Positions 1 through 11,117 of a DNA stretch of 64,000 bases are shown here, piece by piece. This DNA is from Favolaschia claudopus (taxonomy: Eukaryota; Basidiomycota; Agaricomycetes; Agaricales; Mycenaceae): assembly GCA_037176885.1 (NCBI GenBank), contig JAWWNJ010000098.1, positions 434,001 to 498,000 of the forward strand, given 5' to 3'. The notes below the pieces were generated by a model, which saw nothing but the letters and a program-made list of their open reading frames with translations, searched no databases and was not told where the DNA came from. Position numbers and translations under genes: made by a program. How positions within the stretch are numbered: the first letter of the stretch is position 1; each line of letters opens with the position of its first letter.

Positions 1-7
1 GGAAGAA

Positions 8-80
8 TGCACTGGTCGAGGATCGAACTCGAGACCTCCCGCATATATAGTGGTGGCTCTACCGACTGAGCTACCAGTCC
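8..80 (-). tRNA. tRNA-like sequence, probably a pseudogene or SINE head
   Basis: Read on the minus strand this 73-nt stretch has tRNA architecture. There is a 7-bp acceptor stem with one G-G mismatch, a D arm (GCTC/GAGC stem) with a good A box, a 5-bp T stem (TCGAG/CTCGA) around TTCGATC with a good B box, and a discriminator A. The anticodon arm is poor: only three of five stem pairs form, and the loop TATATAT lacks U33. A working tRNA is therefore unlikely. A tRNA pseudogene or the head of a tRNA-derived SINE fits better. The window edge hides any terminator. Confidence 0.55.
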
Positions 81-527
81 AATTTGGGACCGGATCCAAA
101 CATGTTGAACTAAGTCACTAGCTGACTTATGACTCAAGGCTATGCAGTATTGCAGCATGCTTGTTAGTTGAAGCAAGGTAATGGTTCTGACACATTGACG
201 TTCACTGAATCTCTTGCCTAGATACATCGAGGTTCACTGGTTCGCCGAGGCTCAGTGAACCTGTATGCCATCTTCAATGATATTCACTGAACTTCGATAA
301 CAATTTATCTAACACTTCAATACGAGTTTGATAATGACTATTTATCTATATCGCAATACGGTACGGTGAACTTCGTTGAATTTTGGTTCCAGGTACGATG
401 AAGGTCACCGAACTTCCGTGCAGTGAAATTCACTGAACTTCTGTGTAAAGTACACTGAAGTTCTCCGACCCTCTGCGTAAAGTTTATCAAAACAAGATAG
501 AATATAGAGACTATTGATACGCTCACA
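81..527. repeat. Irregular TTCACTGAAC-like repeats, no gene
   Basis: No coding sequence is apparent. Between about 195 and 475, variants of GTTCACTGAACTTC recur on both strands (near 199, 231, 250, 283, 364, 405 and 425-460). They form a degenerate cluster without a fixed period. It may be a decayed satellite or regulatory repeat; nothing assigns a function. Confidence 0.45.
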
Positions 528-833
528 TCAGTCAGTTCCGTCAACTGCTGCCCAAAACTCGTCGTCTAGGCCCTCGTTTTTCTTTCCAACCCTCTTTTCC
601 ACCAACTCCTTGTAAAGCAATAGCAAGACGTGGACAGAAAAATCAAAATTGATATCAGACATTTGCCGGAGTTGTGCCTCATATCCAGTCAGCCAGGCAT
701 TGAGTTGCTCGGCTGTCTCGGTATTAAATGCGCGAGTTGTATGCTTGCGGCCATTGTCATCCGTCTTCACTGAAACCAGATCCGGCTGTGAACCATTTGC
801 CGGAGCACGAATCTCAATTCGGCGGACTGACAC
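528..833 (-). pseudogene. C-terminal fragment of a KDZ-transposase-associated protein
   Basis: A 101-residue open frame. Its core, NTETAEQLNAWLTGYE followed by an FxxxVHxLLLLYxxxVxE segment, resembles the C-terminal end of mushroom proteins associated with Kyakuja-Dileera-Zisupton (KDZ) transposases, which carry an NTxxxEQxNxWLxG signature. The N-terminal cysteine clusters and the DDE core expected of the full protein are absent upstream, so this is a relic. The family match rests on motif memory only; a chance hypothetical ORF is the alternative. Confidence 0.4.
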
Positions 834-2206
834 TTGGAATTTCTTCCCCTACGAGCACCACCCTGAATGCTCTGCATATTCTTCATGAGAATTGATATCC
901 CCAAAGACTGTCAGTGTGTACAGTACTGCATACTCGCTTTTCCCTACTGTGCTGGACGGATTTTTTAAGTGCCTCCGTTCAAGTACACTTAGCTCATTTG
1001 GGATATTGCTATCGTACCTGTATCCCACAACGCTCTGAAACCCGGCTACGAGCACAATTCCCAAGTACACTTACCGCCGGCGCTCTTCTTATGTCTCAAG
1101 CTGTAGAGTTGAATTTGGCCCATCCTAAGACTGCCATGCTAAATGTGCACAATGCACATGTCCCTGGGTGATGCATGTTGGAATCTCCCCAGTTCAATTT
1201 CTTTGTTCTGTCCGTGTTCACCTTCATAAACTGAAATTGTCTACGAGCGTCACCCTGCACTTGCTTATCCTACCTCACAAGTTGCACAGGAGCCAACCTG
1301 CATTTGCTCAGGCTCGCTGCTCTTGCTGTTCCTCTGGCGGGATTCGTTGGAGGAGAACAGGCTCAATCTAAGTACGCAAGTATTGGGACCGGTATCTTGG
1401 ACACAAGGACGCGAGGAACCAACCGCAGGTTGGTGACGAGCGTCTATTGAATACAGAAGTGCAGGTTTTATTTCTACTTGCTCTGTAGTAGTGAGAACTG
1501 AATGTGTTGAGCACTCAGAATGGCATGATCATGAAGGAGGGAAGACTTCTGGACAGAGCATATGTATTGCATACTTGATGTTTACTTGAGCTCTTAGTGC
1601 TGGCCTATTCGTGGTCAACTGTGTTTATACTTTCGTAGCAGAGCACGAGTTCCTGCTAGTGTAAGGTACTTAGCAAGCGTGTAAGTAAGTATAATATAGC
1701 CCTATCACAGTTGTCGACAAAATCTTTTTGCACAGTATGTCTGCCATACACTGCCCCAAGGCATTGAATTCAACCTCCACAGTCTCTCATCCCCCTCAAT
1801 ACAGTTTTGTCGTAATGGTTGAGTCGAACCGTGGGACCATCGTTTGATCGCACCATTCTCAGGCTATGCTAGGTTCAACATCTCAATCTTCTTCTAACTT
1901 CTTACTGAGTGTGGTGGCTGCGTTTGATGCGATCGATACCGGCGATCGAACGCTGAGCTCTAACATGATGTCAATTGCCTGTCAACAGCTGTCAACACGA
2001 TCGACGCTCGTGTTGACCTGTTGACAAACTGTTGACATACCGTTGATAGGTCCGAATACGGTAGACGAATCGATCGACATAAGTAATAATGTCTACCGTA
2101 TGTCAACACGATCGTCAATCACCGATAGGCACCAAGGTGTCATCACGCCAATGAATATTAATACGCGCAGAGTGGTGCTTCTTAGATATTGCTGAGGTCT
2201 GTGCTA
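834..2206. other. Gene-poor stretch with TGTTGAC palindromes
   Basis: No supported coding sequence. From 1980 to 2110 the motif TGTTGAC/GTCAACA is dense. Two perfect 10-bp inverted repeats occur there: GTCAACACGA with TCGTGTTGAC (1991-2017), and TACGGTAGAC with GTCTACCGTA (2057-2100). They lie about 100-200 bp upstream of the F-box start, so a binding-site role is possible but unproven. Confidence 0.4.
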
Positions 2207-3258
2207 ATGTCAATGTGAGCTTTCCCTTCGTTTGGCCGACGTTGCAGACCGACTTAATCTAGGCACGCAGACAAAGCCTTCCCGTGGAACTGATACATGA
2301 AATCTTCTGTATCACAATGTCGAAGGAACAGTACTGCAGCCCTCATCCTGCTCATGCGCCGTTGCTCCTTGCCGCTGTGTGCGCGCATTGGAGATCGATA
2401 GCCACCTCGACCCGCGATCTGTGGAGTTCTTTGAACTTTCAGAAATCGTCGCTGGCAGAAGACGACACCGAACTGTTACTGCTGTGGCTCAAGCGTTCCG
2501 GGTCTCGTCCATTCTCGCTTCGCCTTGTTCTAGAGCCCGCCCAATCCCAGCCTTCAGCGTCGCTGACCGCTTTTCTTTCCACCGTGTTCGACCATTTGAC
2601 CCGTTTCACTTCGTTGGTCATCTGTGTGGAAGGATCCTGTCCGGTTTTGGCCGAATCAAAATCGCAAATTCTTATTTTGCAGGAACTTTCGCTGGATGTA
2701 GAGTGGGACGATCTGACCGTCACACAACTCTTGTGCAATCTGTTCAGATCATCTGCGATGAAATCTTTGACGTACGTCAACTTCCGAGGCTTCCGTTCGG
2801 ATAGCTCCCCACGGCTTGACCATGACTGGACTAATGTCACTCGCCTCTACCTGGCGTACGAGATGTCTGTGATGGAGTGTGGCTGGATCCTATCGCAGTG
2901 CAGGCGGGTATGTGAGGCGCGCTTTGAACTGGTTGGGTATTGGGGAGAGTCCTCGACTGATCCGCTGGTTTTCGCTCCTATGCCGCTCAAATATTTGCGT
3001 CAGCTGGAGATCAGCAGTCTCGAGGACTTGTCGCCACTTTTCAACGCGTTCAACTCACACTCCCTTCACGCCATGCGGATTTCGCTGCCTCGTTCTGCAG
3101 ATCCCTGGCCGCATATCCCTTTCATTGATTGGATTCAAAGGACCGGCTGCAGACTACAAGAACTTCGTATTTACGGACCAGTAACCGAAGAGGAGTGCGC
3201 CGAGATCGCGCTCATTGCTGGGATATATCCTACCGTTTCTGTGGCGCCAGGGATGTGA
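2207..3258 (+). CDS. F-box protein with a degenerate leucine-rich C-terminus
   Basis: Two exons: 2207-2214 and 2271-3258. The intron at 2215-2270 (GTGAGC...GCAG, 56 nt) was inferred because it restores the N-terminus MSIQSLPVELIHEIF, the usual opening of mushroom F-box proteins; an in-frame TAG at 2260 blocks simple extension of the second exon. The product is about 327 residues. Residues 5-55 are the F-box-like helix region (LPVELIHEIF, then VCAHWRSIATSTRDLWSSL). The rest has the irregular leucine spacing of LRR tails. F-box proteins link substrates to Skp1-cullin ubiquitin ligases. At 327 residues it is shorter than many family members (about 450-550), so 3' truncation is possible, though the frame ends cleanly. 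It is the best-preserved host gene in the left half. Confidence 0.75.
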
Positions 3259-4435
3259 TAAAGGAGCCCGGAACAGATTCGTACGGTAATAGGACTGCGG
3301 GGCCAGTCTAGGATCCCGATCCGGGTTATGCATGTATTTTTCGGCCATAATTAGGACTTGCTCGAAGGATAGATTCGCACCCGAGAGATGACGAACTCTG
3401 TCTGTTTTTTAAAAAAAAAAATCAACTGAGTGAGCTGACGTATAAAACTCTAGCAGCTTCTAATTAGATTATTAGAGTAGCAAAACACTAGATGGTTGCG
3501 TGAACGAGAGGCTACGATAGAAGGTTACTCGTGAAGGCCTAGCTGTTGTAGGATTAATCCGTGTGCTCCCATTCCGTTCCGCTTGTTTTATCCGCGTTGG
3601 ATAGAGACATGGTAAGGTGTAGAAGAGAAGGTGTAGGTGTGGGTGTGAATGTATGTAGCCGAGGAATGAAAGTCGTCCCGGATGTGTGTATGTGACTCCG
3701 GAATGAATGTCGTCGGAGCAAGTATGTCGATGTGTAGGCGGATGTGTGGGTGTGGTGTCGTGCGGGTGTGTGTGCAAAGTGTCGACAGTATGACAGGGAA
3801 GTGAATCAGCGCAGAGGATTCAGCTCGGTGGCCGGCAACCCCAGGGTGATGGCAAATCGGTTGCCAGACCGATTAAAGCCGATGCCTTCGGCCAGTAAAA
3901 CCCTCGGCAATCTGAGGCTATTTCCGGGCGAAAAAAATGACCGATTTTTCGAGACTTCCGCCGCCATCGCCATCGACAAATCCATTCAGAGGCGCCGCCA
4001 ACGTTCTTCGCTTCAAAAGAGCCCATTTGTGAGTTATTTCTCTGAGGGATACATGCCCCCGGTGGTATTGCGCTTAGGAATCTTCATTATCCAGATCGTT
4101 CTGAGACGCCTCCAACTCTGAATATGTTGCCTGTATGTAGCTGCCTGCTCAGTGGACCCCCACCCCCATACGTAAGTGTTACATAAGCCCCAAAACGGGC
4201 AATTCCCATCAAAAAATGAGAAAATTTGTCCAAGTTTTGCTGTGATTTGGACTGTACATACCAGCAAACTTCCGGGACACTTTGGTGCTCAAACGGGTTA
4301 TCCCACGCATTTTTACCCTCCCGCTGGTGAAGGGTCACCCAATGTATTATGTAATCAAATATTTTGTGTTGGCTTTTTTTTTTTTTTGACCTTCGGAAAC
4401 GTGTTTTTAGACCAGTGTTCCTTCTTAAGGCCTTA
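3259..4435. other. Intergenic, no supported gene
   Basis: Contains an A-rich tract at about 3408-3421, a GT-rich stretch at 3600-3780 (repeated GGTGTGTGTG-like text) and a T tract at 4374-4387. Open frames here are short and compositionally biased. I see no domain, splice-consistent gene or clear repeat. Confidence 0.5.
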
Positions 4436-4893
4436 TTAGAGAGTTTGCGGTGAGCCACCAGAAGCCACCTGGCGGCTCTAATGGCATGCGGATTGGAGCG
4501 GCTATGCTGTCTGGCGGCTCGTTTGGCGGCTGGTAAGACTGGTTAAAATTTGGTTTTGCGAGTCTATTCTTAGTACTTAGTCATCTATATCTTGAGCCAT
4601 ACACACACGAAGAAAATTGGACCCGAAGATCTGACGCTATCTCGCATTCGAGCCGAAGACTTCGGTTGATGCTGGAAATTGCTTCAATTCAAAACAATTA
4701 TGCACGTTTGGACAACGAACTCTCATTGGCTGAAGGTATAGTCAAGTATGCAAGGTACACAACCACTACCCAACCGCTAAGGATCGCGCGCGACGAGCCG
4801 CTGAACGAGCCGCCACATGACGTAGCCGCTCCAATCCGCATGCCGTTAGAGCCGCCAGGTGGCTTCTGGCGGCTCACCGCAAACTCTCTATTA
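4436..4893. mobile_element. MITE, PIF/Harbinger-like, copy 1
   Basis: About 458 bp bounded by inverted repeats of roughly 70 bp. The left arm begins TTAGAGAGTTTGCGGTGAGC; the right arm is its complement with two or three mismatches, ending in CTCTCTA. TTA flanks both sides, matching the 3-bp TWA duplication of PIF/Harbinger elements. No transposase is encoded. A shorter relative with the same termini lies at 61667-61960. Superfamily assignment is inferred from TSD length and terminal structure. Confidence 0.8.
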
Positions 4894-5129
4894 AAGGCCC
4901 CTCCGAGGAACTATTAGTTCAAAATGCATTCGCTTGAGCTCATTTCTCGTCCGATTCCCTTCGGAAATAGCGCAAACTATACCGACAGCTCTCCCTTGTA
5001 TGAATATGAAAAAAAGTTGAGGAAATTCGGGCACGTTTTGAGTAGCCGAGCTGAGGGCTTGACCCATGTTCCAACGCGCTTCAGCAGAATCAACGGAACA
5101 TGCCGGACACTGCCATGGCAGAATACCTT

Positions 5130-5563
5130 CCGGCAGCGGAGCAGGATCTGGATTTGATGGGATTTGGATTTGATGGTGGAACTGATGTCTGTATGTAACG
5201 TGGTCCGCGGAATGTCCGACGTTAGCCGCCGTTGTGTTTGCAACATGCCTGCTCGTCGGCGACGACGACGAGCTCCTTTATTGAGCCCATTGCTTGCCTC
5301 CAGAACGGCGCACTTTGTAAAAACGGTGTGCTTTGATTACTATATGTTGCCTGCCCAATTTTATTGCTACAGCAGACCTCTTAAGTGCCAGCGCAGGCAC
5401 GGCGGGAAATGGAGCGGGATGGCGGGAAAATGCCGACGAGACAATGCGCTGGCAGTTTGGCGGGAACAGTCCCGTCATCAGTTGGCAACGGTGACTGATT
5501 GGTGACTGATCGTCACCCATCAGCTCCAAATCCCATCAAATCCAAATCCAAATCCGCTGCCGG
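5130..5563. mobile_element. Inverted-repeat element (MITE-like)
   Basis: The left arm CCGGCAGCGGA followed by GGATTTGATGGGATTTGGA is mirrored at 5515-5563. The arms are partly built from a GATTTG repeat and span about 50 bp. The interior shows no gene. Target duplication is unclear, so type is undetermined. Confidence 0.55.
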
Positions 5564-5629
5564 AGTGACTCTAAATGTTGCGGGCCTTTGGCAGCTGCCA
5601 AGTTGCCAACTCAGCACCTGCCGAACGTA

Positions 5630-6009
5630 CAGTGGCGGCAAAATCAGATGTCACCCCCAAAAAACGAAATTCTCATCAATTCAACTCGTTTTCTCTTCTG
5701 TGCCCTGTTTTCTGTGGTCGGACCTTTCACAGTGCATCAAGACATAGATTTAAAACACATGCACCCCTTTTCTATCTTAGGATACCTCAAAAATTGACAC
5801 TTTTTGGGCAAGACTTTCCAACCATCTTTGGCCCAGTCCTCCTCAATGAATGTACCTATCTTTCTCAATCTTGCTTCCACACGCAGTGTATTTGCCGTGC
5901 CAATGGATCTGTGCCCTTGTCGCCCCCAGACGGCGATGGCAAGGGCAGATTAGAGGCGGTTTGATAAAAATTTCCTTTTTTGGGGTGACATCAGATTTTG
6001 CCGCCACTG
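5630..6009. mobile_element. Tc1/mariner-type MITE (TACAGTGGCGG family)
   Basis: About 380 bp with inverted repeats of about 50 bp starting CAGTGGCGGCAAAATC and ending with its complement, flanked by TA on both sides. TA duplication plus CAGT termini are typical of Tc1/mariner/pogo derivatives. There is no coding capacity. Its termini resemble, but are not identical to, the CAGTGGTGGCAAAT element at 34835-36190. Confidence 0.75.
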
Positions 6010-6058
6010 TAGCCGAGAAGGGTGACGTAATCCAAGGTCTGAGGCTGGGCAGGAAAAG

Positions 6059-6569
6059 TAGTGCTGGGTTTTGAATGCTGTATTTTACGATGTATTAATA
6101 CAGGGCGTATTTATACACGTATAATACATTTCCTACATGGGAGCCTCGGAGGGCTGTGTATTTTATGTGTGTATTTAATTGCAGATCGTCCCATTCTAGA
6201 GGCACATTTTGAACTGAACACAAGTTGCTCACAGCCTTTTTGTACAATCTGGCCCATATAGGGTATGATTGATCGAAATCATGGATATTGGTGGTTCGGC
6301 TGGTTCCGGCAACAATGTTTGACCCCTTGATACGGTCTCAAATGGGGAAAATCCTGATGATCTTGCGGAAATGCCAAGGAAAGCAGTCTCAGCCCGAAAA
6401 AAAACCCATACGAGGCGAAAAAATGGTTTAAAACGCAATTTTCAGGGCTCCGGAGTGGTCCGGCCCGGCGTGTATTTAATGTATGTTTACAAGCCATACA
6501 TTGCATACATTGGGCCTCCTGCGCCCATTCAATACATACACAGCCAAAATCATTTCCGACCCGGCACTA
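6059..6569 (+). mobile_element. hAT-type MITE, copy 1 (intact, 511 bp)
   Basis: Termini TAGTGCTGGG and CCGGCACTA are imperfect inverted repeats. Perfect 8-bp direct repeats AGGAAAAG sit at 6051-6058 and 6570-6577. An 8-bp TSD with a TAGTG terminus indicates the hAT superfamily. The interior has no transposase. A copy in opposite orientation, with its own 8-bp TSD, is at 26242-27417. Comparing the two defines both element ends exactly. Confidence 0.9.
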
Positions 6570-6730
6570 AGGAAAAGTGAGATAAGACACCTCAGACGCC
6601 CACGCCCCCCTAACCGTGTGTCTCGGATTTTGCCGGTGGGTGCCCCTTGCTATATGCGGGGTGATTTTCGAGGTAGATATGCGGCCTAATTGTCGTACTT
6701 ATCAGTAAAAGAATAAGGGTTAAGACCCGA

Positions 6731-6939
6731 CCAAGGGGCGATCTGTCAAGCGCCATCAAAACCTGACCCTCGCAGTATGTTCGTGTTTGTGATGGCCATT
6801 GATCCCGCTGTCAGGTCACGTAACAACGCGTCCTCGCGCCAATCTTCAACCTCTGACGCGTTTTGGGCCGTTTCTCGACGGTTATTCTTGCCCTCAACAT
6901 GTTCCTTTATGCTTCTGTGATACTAGTAATGTATTTATG
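6731..6939 (+). repeat. Left terminal inverted repeat of the 6.7-12.6 kb transposon
   Basis: Pairs with 12404-12612 in reverse complement, with no difference noticed by eye. After this point the two ends differ by an indel of about 20 bp and then share GGCTTAATTT again. Confidence 0.9.
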
Positions 6940-7086
6940 GGCTTAATTTACCATGATAGCAAGTATAACAAATGCAATCTATCACTTCCTGGAGGTAATG
7001 TCGCGAGAATCACAGGTACTCTATATATATCTGCAAACCCATTGAAATACGTCCGGGGACCTGTTATCCACTTCGTTTCATCCCCC

Positions 7087-9719
7087 ATGTCATCTAAACC
7101 TCGAGTAAAGCCAACATCTGTGCCTCAGGTCCTTCAATTATCTACCCCTGATGGCATCCGTGAATATCAAACCCGTTATATTGCCGCAAAAAGAACTCAT
7201 GAAGTTGATTGTGATTTGTGTGGCATGAGTGTCACAGCTGGAACAGCTGGCAATAGTGACTATAGGCTAGGATTACACAGAACTTCTTGCTTGCTTGCTC
7301 AAGCTAAAGAGCAGAGTAAACAAGCTCGGGTGAGTTGGTTTAGAATTGGTTGAAACCTTTCACTGTTGTTCAACTTGAATAATTCTTTCTAGTTAGCTGC
7401 AAGACAGCAGGCTCAAGCTCCCTTGATACCCTCTGCCCCTCAAGAAGAAAGCTCAGATACTGGGCTTGAAACTCCGGGAGCAACTACACCCCGACCCTCT
7501 TCACCAATTGAAAAACAAAGTTTAGATCCGACTCCGGACGAGCCAGAACCAGAGACTTACGGTCTGTTTTGGTTATTCTTGGTATATACTCAGGCCTGAG
7601 CTGCTATTTAGATGAACTGGAAGACAAGAAAGGCTGCCCGGGAATTGGTGTTAAATGGACTACTGGATCAGTCTGGGGAGATTACCCTTATATCCTCCAT
7701 GAAAATCCAGACATTGGATGGGAGCCAATCAGCTTTGATTCACAAACTAATACCATCTACTTCCGCTCAGATCGATGTAAGGGATCTAGCCAGGGGAATT
7801 CTACAAAAGCTTGTCAGCCCTGTGAACAACTCCCATCGAGTGTCACTTTTGCCAATGTTCAGGAGCGGGCGAAGGAAGTCAAAAGCCATACAAACCTGCG
7901 GTACTTGACATCTCGGCAGAAAGATGCCCTTATCGCCAAATTGCTTCGTCAAGTTGAAATAATGCGAACCCAGGTTACTAAACTTCTCATTTACAATGCT
8001 GATCATTGACCTTGTTCTACAATCAGTTGAATAATACTAAGAAAAGCAACAAACGCAATAATACCCAGATATCTGATTTCAAGAGGATAATTGCTTTGAT
8101 TGCAAGTGAAGAAGTTGCTGGGTTACGTCGTATTCTAGAGCAAGCACTTGCTCGAGGTTCAAGTCCAAGGAAGGTTCTGGTTATCTTAGAAAGAACACTT
8201 CGCAAACTCTATCGTGTGCGGGGTGGGTTCAATGAACGAGAGCTTGATATCTCATTCTTGGTCAAAGCTATTGGAGGACCTAAACTCCTGTATGCATTAC
8301 AGAAGGCTTTGGGACTAACTTCTGTTTCCACAATTAGACGTCGTCATCGTGTTCCAAAATTACTGCCGTCGCTTGCAACTCCAACATCAGAGGAGGTCCA
8401 TGCAAATATCCAGGCTTTCTTCTGCCCAGATATCAAGCCTCCTCCAAAATTTCCAAACTGCTCGGAACTACCTGGGAATGTTATGATGTTTGATGGTGTT
8501 GCACTGGAAGGACGCCCTCGCTACTGTCCAGATCGAGACGCCATCCTAGGCCTTTGCCGAGAGCATTCTAGCAGGGTGAATCTTCAAGTTGATTCTTTGG
8601 ACTCAGTTGAGCAAGTTCGAAAGGCACAGATAAAAAATCCTATTTGCAGACTCACAGCTCATTGTCCGATGTATTGTCATCACCACTGCTCGACTACAGG
8701 TTCTGGATCCAACACTCAAATTTTATATCATCCTAGATGGGACCGATCGATTGGAAGGTGTCTTCTGTGATACAAGGACAATAGATCATGCCTCCAACTT
8801 TGACATTTATCAGTTGTCTCAGAAAATTGCAACAGGGACACTTATCAATTCAACTTTTCAAAAAAATCCAGATCTTGACCGTGGGCATCGAAAACTGAAA
8901 CTCACCGGGGCCCTTGGCATTGACCACATAAATCCTGCATCATGGCTAGGTGATGTTGTAGTTGGACATGTGAACATACCACAAGAGTGGGAACTTGGAC
9001 GGAAAGATGCTGATGCTGTCCTGGCAAAATATTTCAATGGGGATATAGCAGTGGATTGGGAAGAACTGTTCGTTGATTCAGCTTGGGATCATTTGCGGCC
9101 AATGGGAGAATATGTTGGAACTTCATTCTCTCCTAATGATGTCCGCTCCGAAATGGAAAATGAACGTTTTCCTGTTGCCGATCCAATTGACCCTAATGCA
9201 ACCTCTCTTTCATCTGAACAAGTCAACCGCACATTGATTGAGGCGGATGAAGGGCCACAACAAACTGCAGACTCACTGGGTCTTGATCTGGACAATTATT
9301 TCTCTGAAAATCTGGATGACATCGATGCTGAAAAGATACCTGATATAGTTGAAAAGTGCTTGACAGACAAGGAGGGAAAAAAATATCTGAAATCCACTCT
9401 GATAGCAGGTCTTGCATCAAACCGTAGCAAAAAGTCATCACTGAGAACACAGCGAGTTCAAGGAATGGCTGTTGCGGACTTCCACCAGAAACGGCGTGAC
9501 ATTGATTTTGATCCTTTAGAAGAAGAGGATATGGTTAAAATTGATGATCTCGCCGGAGTCCTGGTCAAAACCAAAGAAGAAATCTGTCTATGTACATTGC
9601 TTATCAAGGAGTTCAAGAGAGAGAATCAAACCACACCAGTCTCTGCTATACATCTTGATGAACAAGAGAATCCAAACTTGGGAATTACAATCATAGGTCA
9701 GCTCATGGAGATGACTCAG
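7087..9719 (+). pseudogene. Transposon-encoded protein, N-terminal and central part
   Basis: Inferred exons are 7087-7329, 7393-7561, 7612-7974 and 8027 onward, with introns starting GTGAGT, GTCTGT and the weaker GTTACT. The start ATG at 7087 was chosen because coding character begins there; upstream is TIR-proximal sequence. The N-terminus holds CDLCGMSV...H, half of a BED-like zinc finger. A conserved patch MMFDGVALEGRPRYC then LGLCREHS (8484-8570) is shared, from memory, with a large family of uncharacterised mushroom transposon proteins. From 8620 to 8770 the frame changes, and the expected catalytic middle seems missing or out of frame. Coding resumes at 8751-9719 with acidic text, ending at the LTR-element insertion inside codons for MEMTQ. 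Probably a transposase; no DDE triad can be pointed to. Confidence 0.5.
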
Positions 9720-9900
9720 TGTCAGGGGACTCCACAGCTATGACGTCCTTTGACTTGGGCAGAAGTTCTCTGTCTGACATCATGCTGTGTGCTCACTTAT
9801 GTCATATCTTACGTCACCTCTTGTATATAAGTAGTCCGCTGGGGATCTCTGATCCCCAGGTTTGTTATCGACTTGGCTCCTGGGCCCTTCTCCCCTTACA
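9720..9900 (+). repeat. 5' LTR of the KH-encoding element
   Basis: 181 bp, TG...CA. It contains TGACGTC, a TATA-like TATATAAG at about 9824-9831, and immediately downstream a perfect 7-bp stem GGGGATC-tct-GATCCCC (9841-9857). These look like promoter and 5' leader features. Confidence 0.9.
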
Positions 9901-10005
9901 GCATAACAAACCTTCTATTCGACTCTGGCACTCTCCTAGCCCCAGCCGACCACCCTACTTCCTACTCTGCCCTCATCCTACCATTGACCTTACACCTCCC
10001 TTGCT

Positions 10006-11054
10006 ATGGCAACCCCCGCAGTTCCTCAGGACCTTTATTCCTACTGCGCTCTCCTTCGAAGCGAACTACAGCGCGTCCACGACCGTCTTGATCGTCTTGA
10101 GTTTGGGGACACTGCAGCCTCTACTCCCCGAGGGCATGCCTGGCGCTTCTCCTGGGATGGCGCTCGCTGGGGCTCTGAACCTTCAACCCCAGCCCCTACC
10201 CCTGCCATCATCGCTGTCGGCCACACCGCCATACCACTCGCCGAAACCCTCCCTACTGCACAGGACGCACCGTCCCGCTACTCGTGTACGCTTGTGGTGC
10301 CTGACTCGGTCGTCGGGCATATCGTTGGCCATGGTGGTAAGGGTCTTCATCAGTCGCACGACATCTCCGGCGCCCAACTTCGAGCCTATATAGACTGATA
10401 AGGCTTCCCCCTTGGAGCGCCGTGTATCTATCCGTGGTACCGACCAGCAAATCGGTGAAGCGATTAGCGCTTGGGAAGCGTTTCATGCGTAAGCATATCC
10501 GCTCTAAGAAGAAAGGTCCGTCACGCCTTTCCGGGGACCCTGCCCCTCCCCCTCCTGGCCCGGTGCCGGTTTTGCCGAACGCTTCTGGCGAGGGCGCTCG
10601 CCCGCTGAAGAAGCGCGCACACCCCGTCCATCCGTCTCAGCCACCGGCTCCGGTTCCACCCCCTCCAGCGGCCAGTGCTCAGCCGCACCCAGGTGCCGCT
10701 ACACAGCCAAGGAAGTCTGGGGTGCGATTTGCACCACAGGAGTCTTCCTACCCCGCCTCGAACTCCCTACCCCATAACCCTGCCACCATCTCTATTCCTA
10801 CGCAGGTAATGGCGTCCCCAATTCCTACTCCCCGCCCCAGCTCTACTCCTTATGCCCCCTCGGTGGCCATGCCCACTGCCATCCCGTCCCCCTCTCCACG
10901 TTCAGTAGCTCCTTCGCCTATGGCCATTGATGCTATTCGACCTGAAAGGGGACGTCGACAACAGACGGCACGGCGAGGTGGTGCAGTGTCTGCGTCAGAT
11001 TCGCAGATTGACTCCCAGGGCAACCTACTCTTCCGTGGCGATCCAGGATTTTGA
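10006..11054 (+). pseudogene. KH-domain RNA-binding protein of the LTR element (frameshifted)
   Basis: The ATG at 10006 opens a frame with a short coiled coil (YSYCALLRSELQRVHDRLDR, residues 12-31), then a KH domain: CTLVVPDSVVGHIVGHGGKG with the invariant GxxG loop (GHGG) and IVG helix. The 0-frame stops at about 10396. The next frame supplies the missing KH strand and last helix (RRVSIRGTDQQIGEAISAW), and a second frame change near 10480 leads into a basic segment (RKHIRSKKKG) and a long proline/serine tail to 11054. KH domains bind single-stranded RNA, so this would fit a minimal Gag-like or packaging protein. The two frameshifts suggest decay, although programmed frameshifting cannot be excluded. 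Confidence 0.75.
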
Positions 11055-11117
11055 AAGATCGTTCATTCTACTGGGCTTTGGTCTTCGTCGAGGCGACGAA
11101 TCTTGAAGAGGGGGTGA

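Noticed and set aside
195..475. CRISPR-like array
   Set aside because: The repeats are degenerate, on both strands and unevenly spaced; the DNA is eukaryotic.
3472..3777. His/Pro/Thr-rich frame on the minus strand
   Set aside because: Produced by a GTGTG-rich tract; no domain or splice support.
7562..8026. Separate small genes in the 7-8 kb transposon region
   Set aside because: Splice signals join these frames into one transposon protein, so separate genes are not needed.
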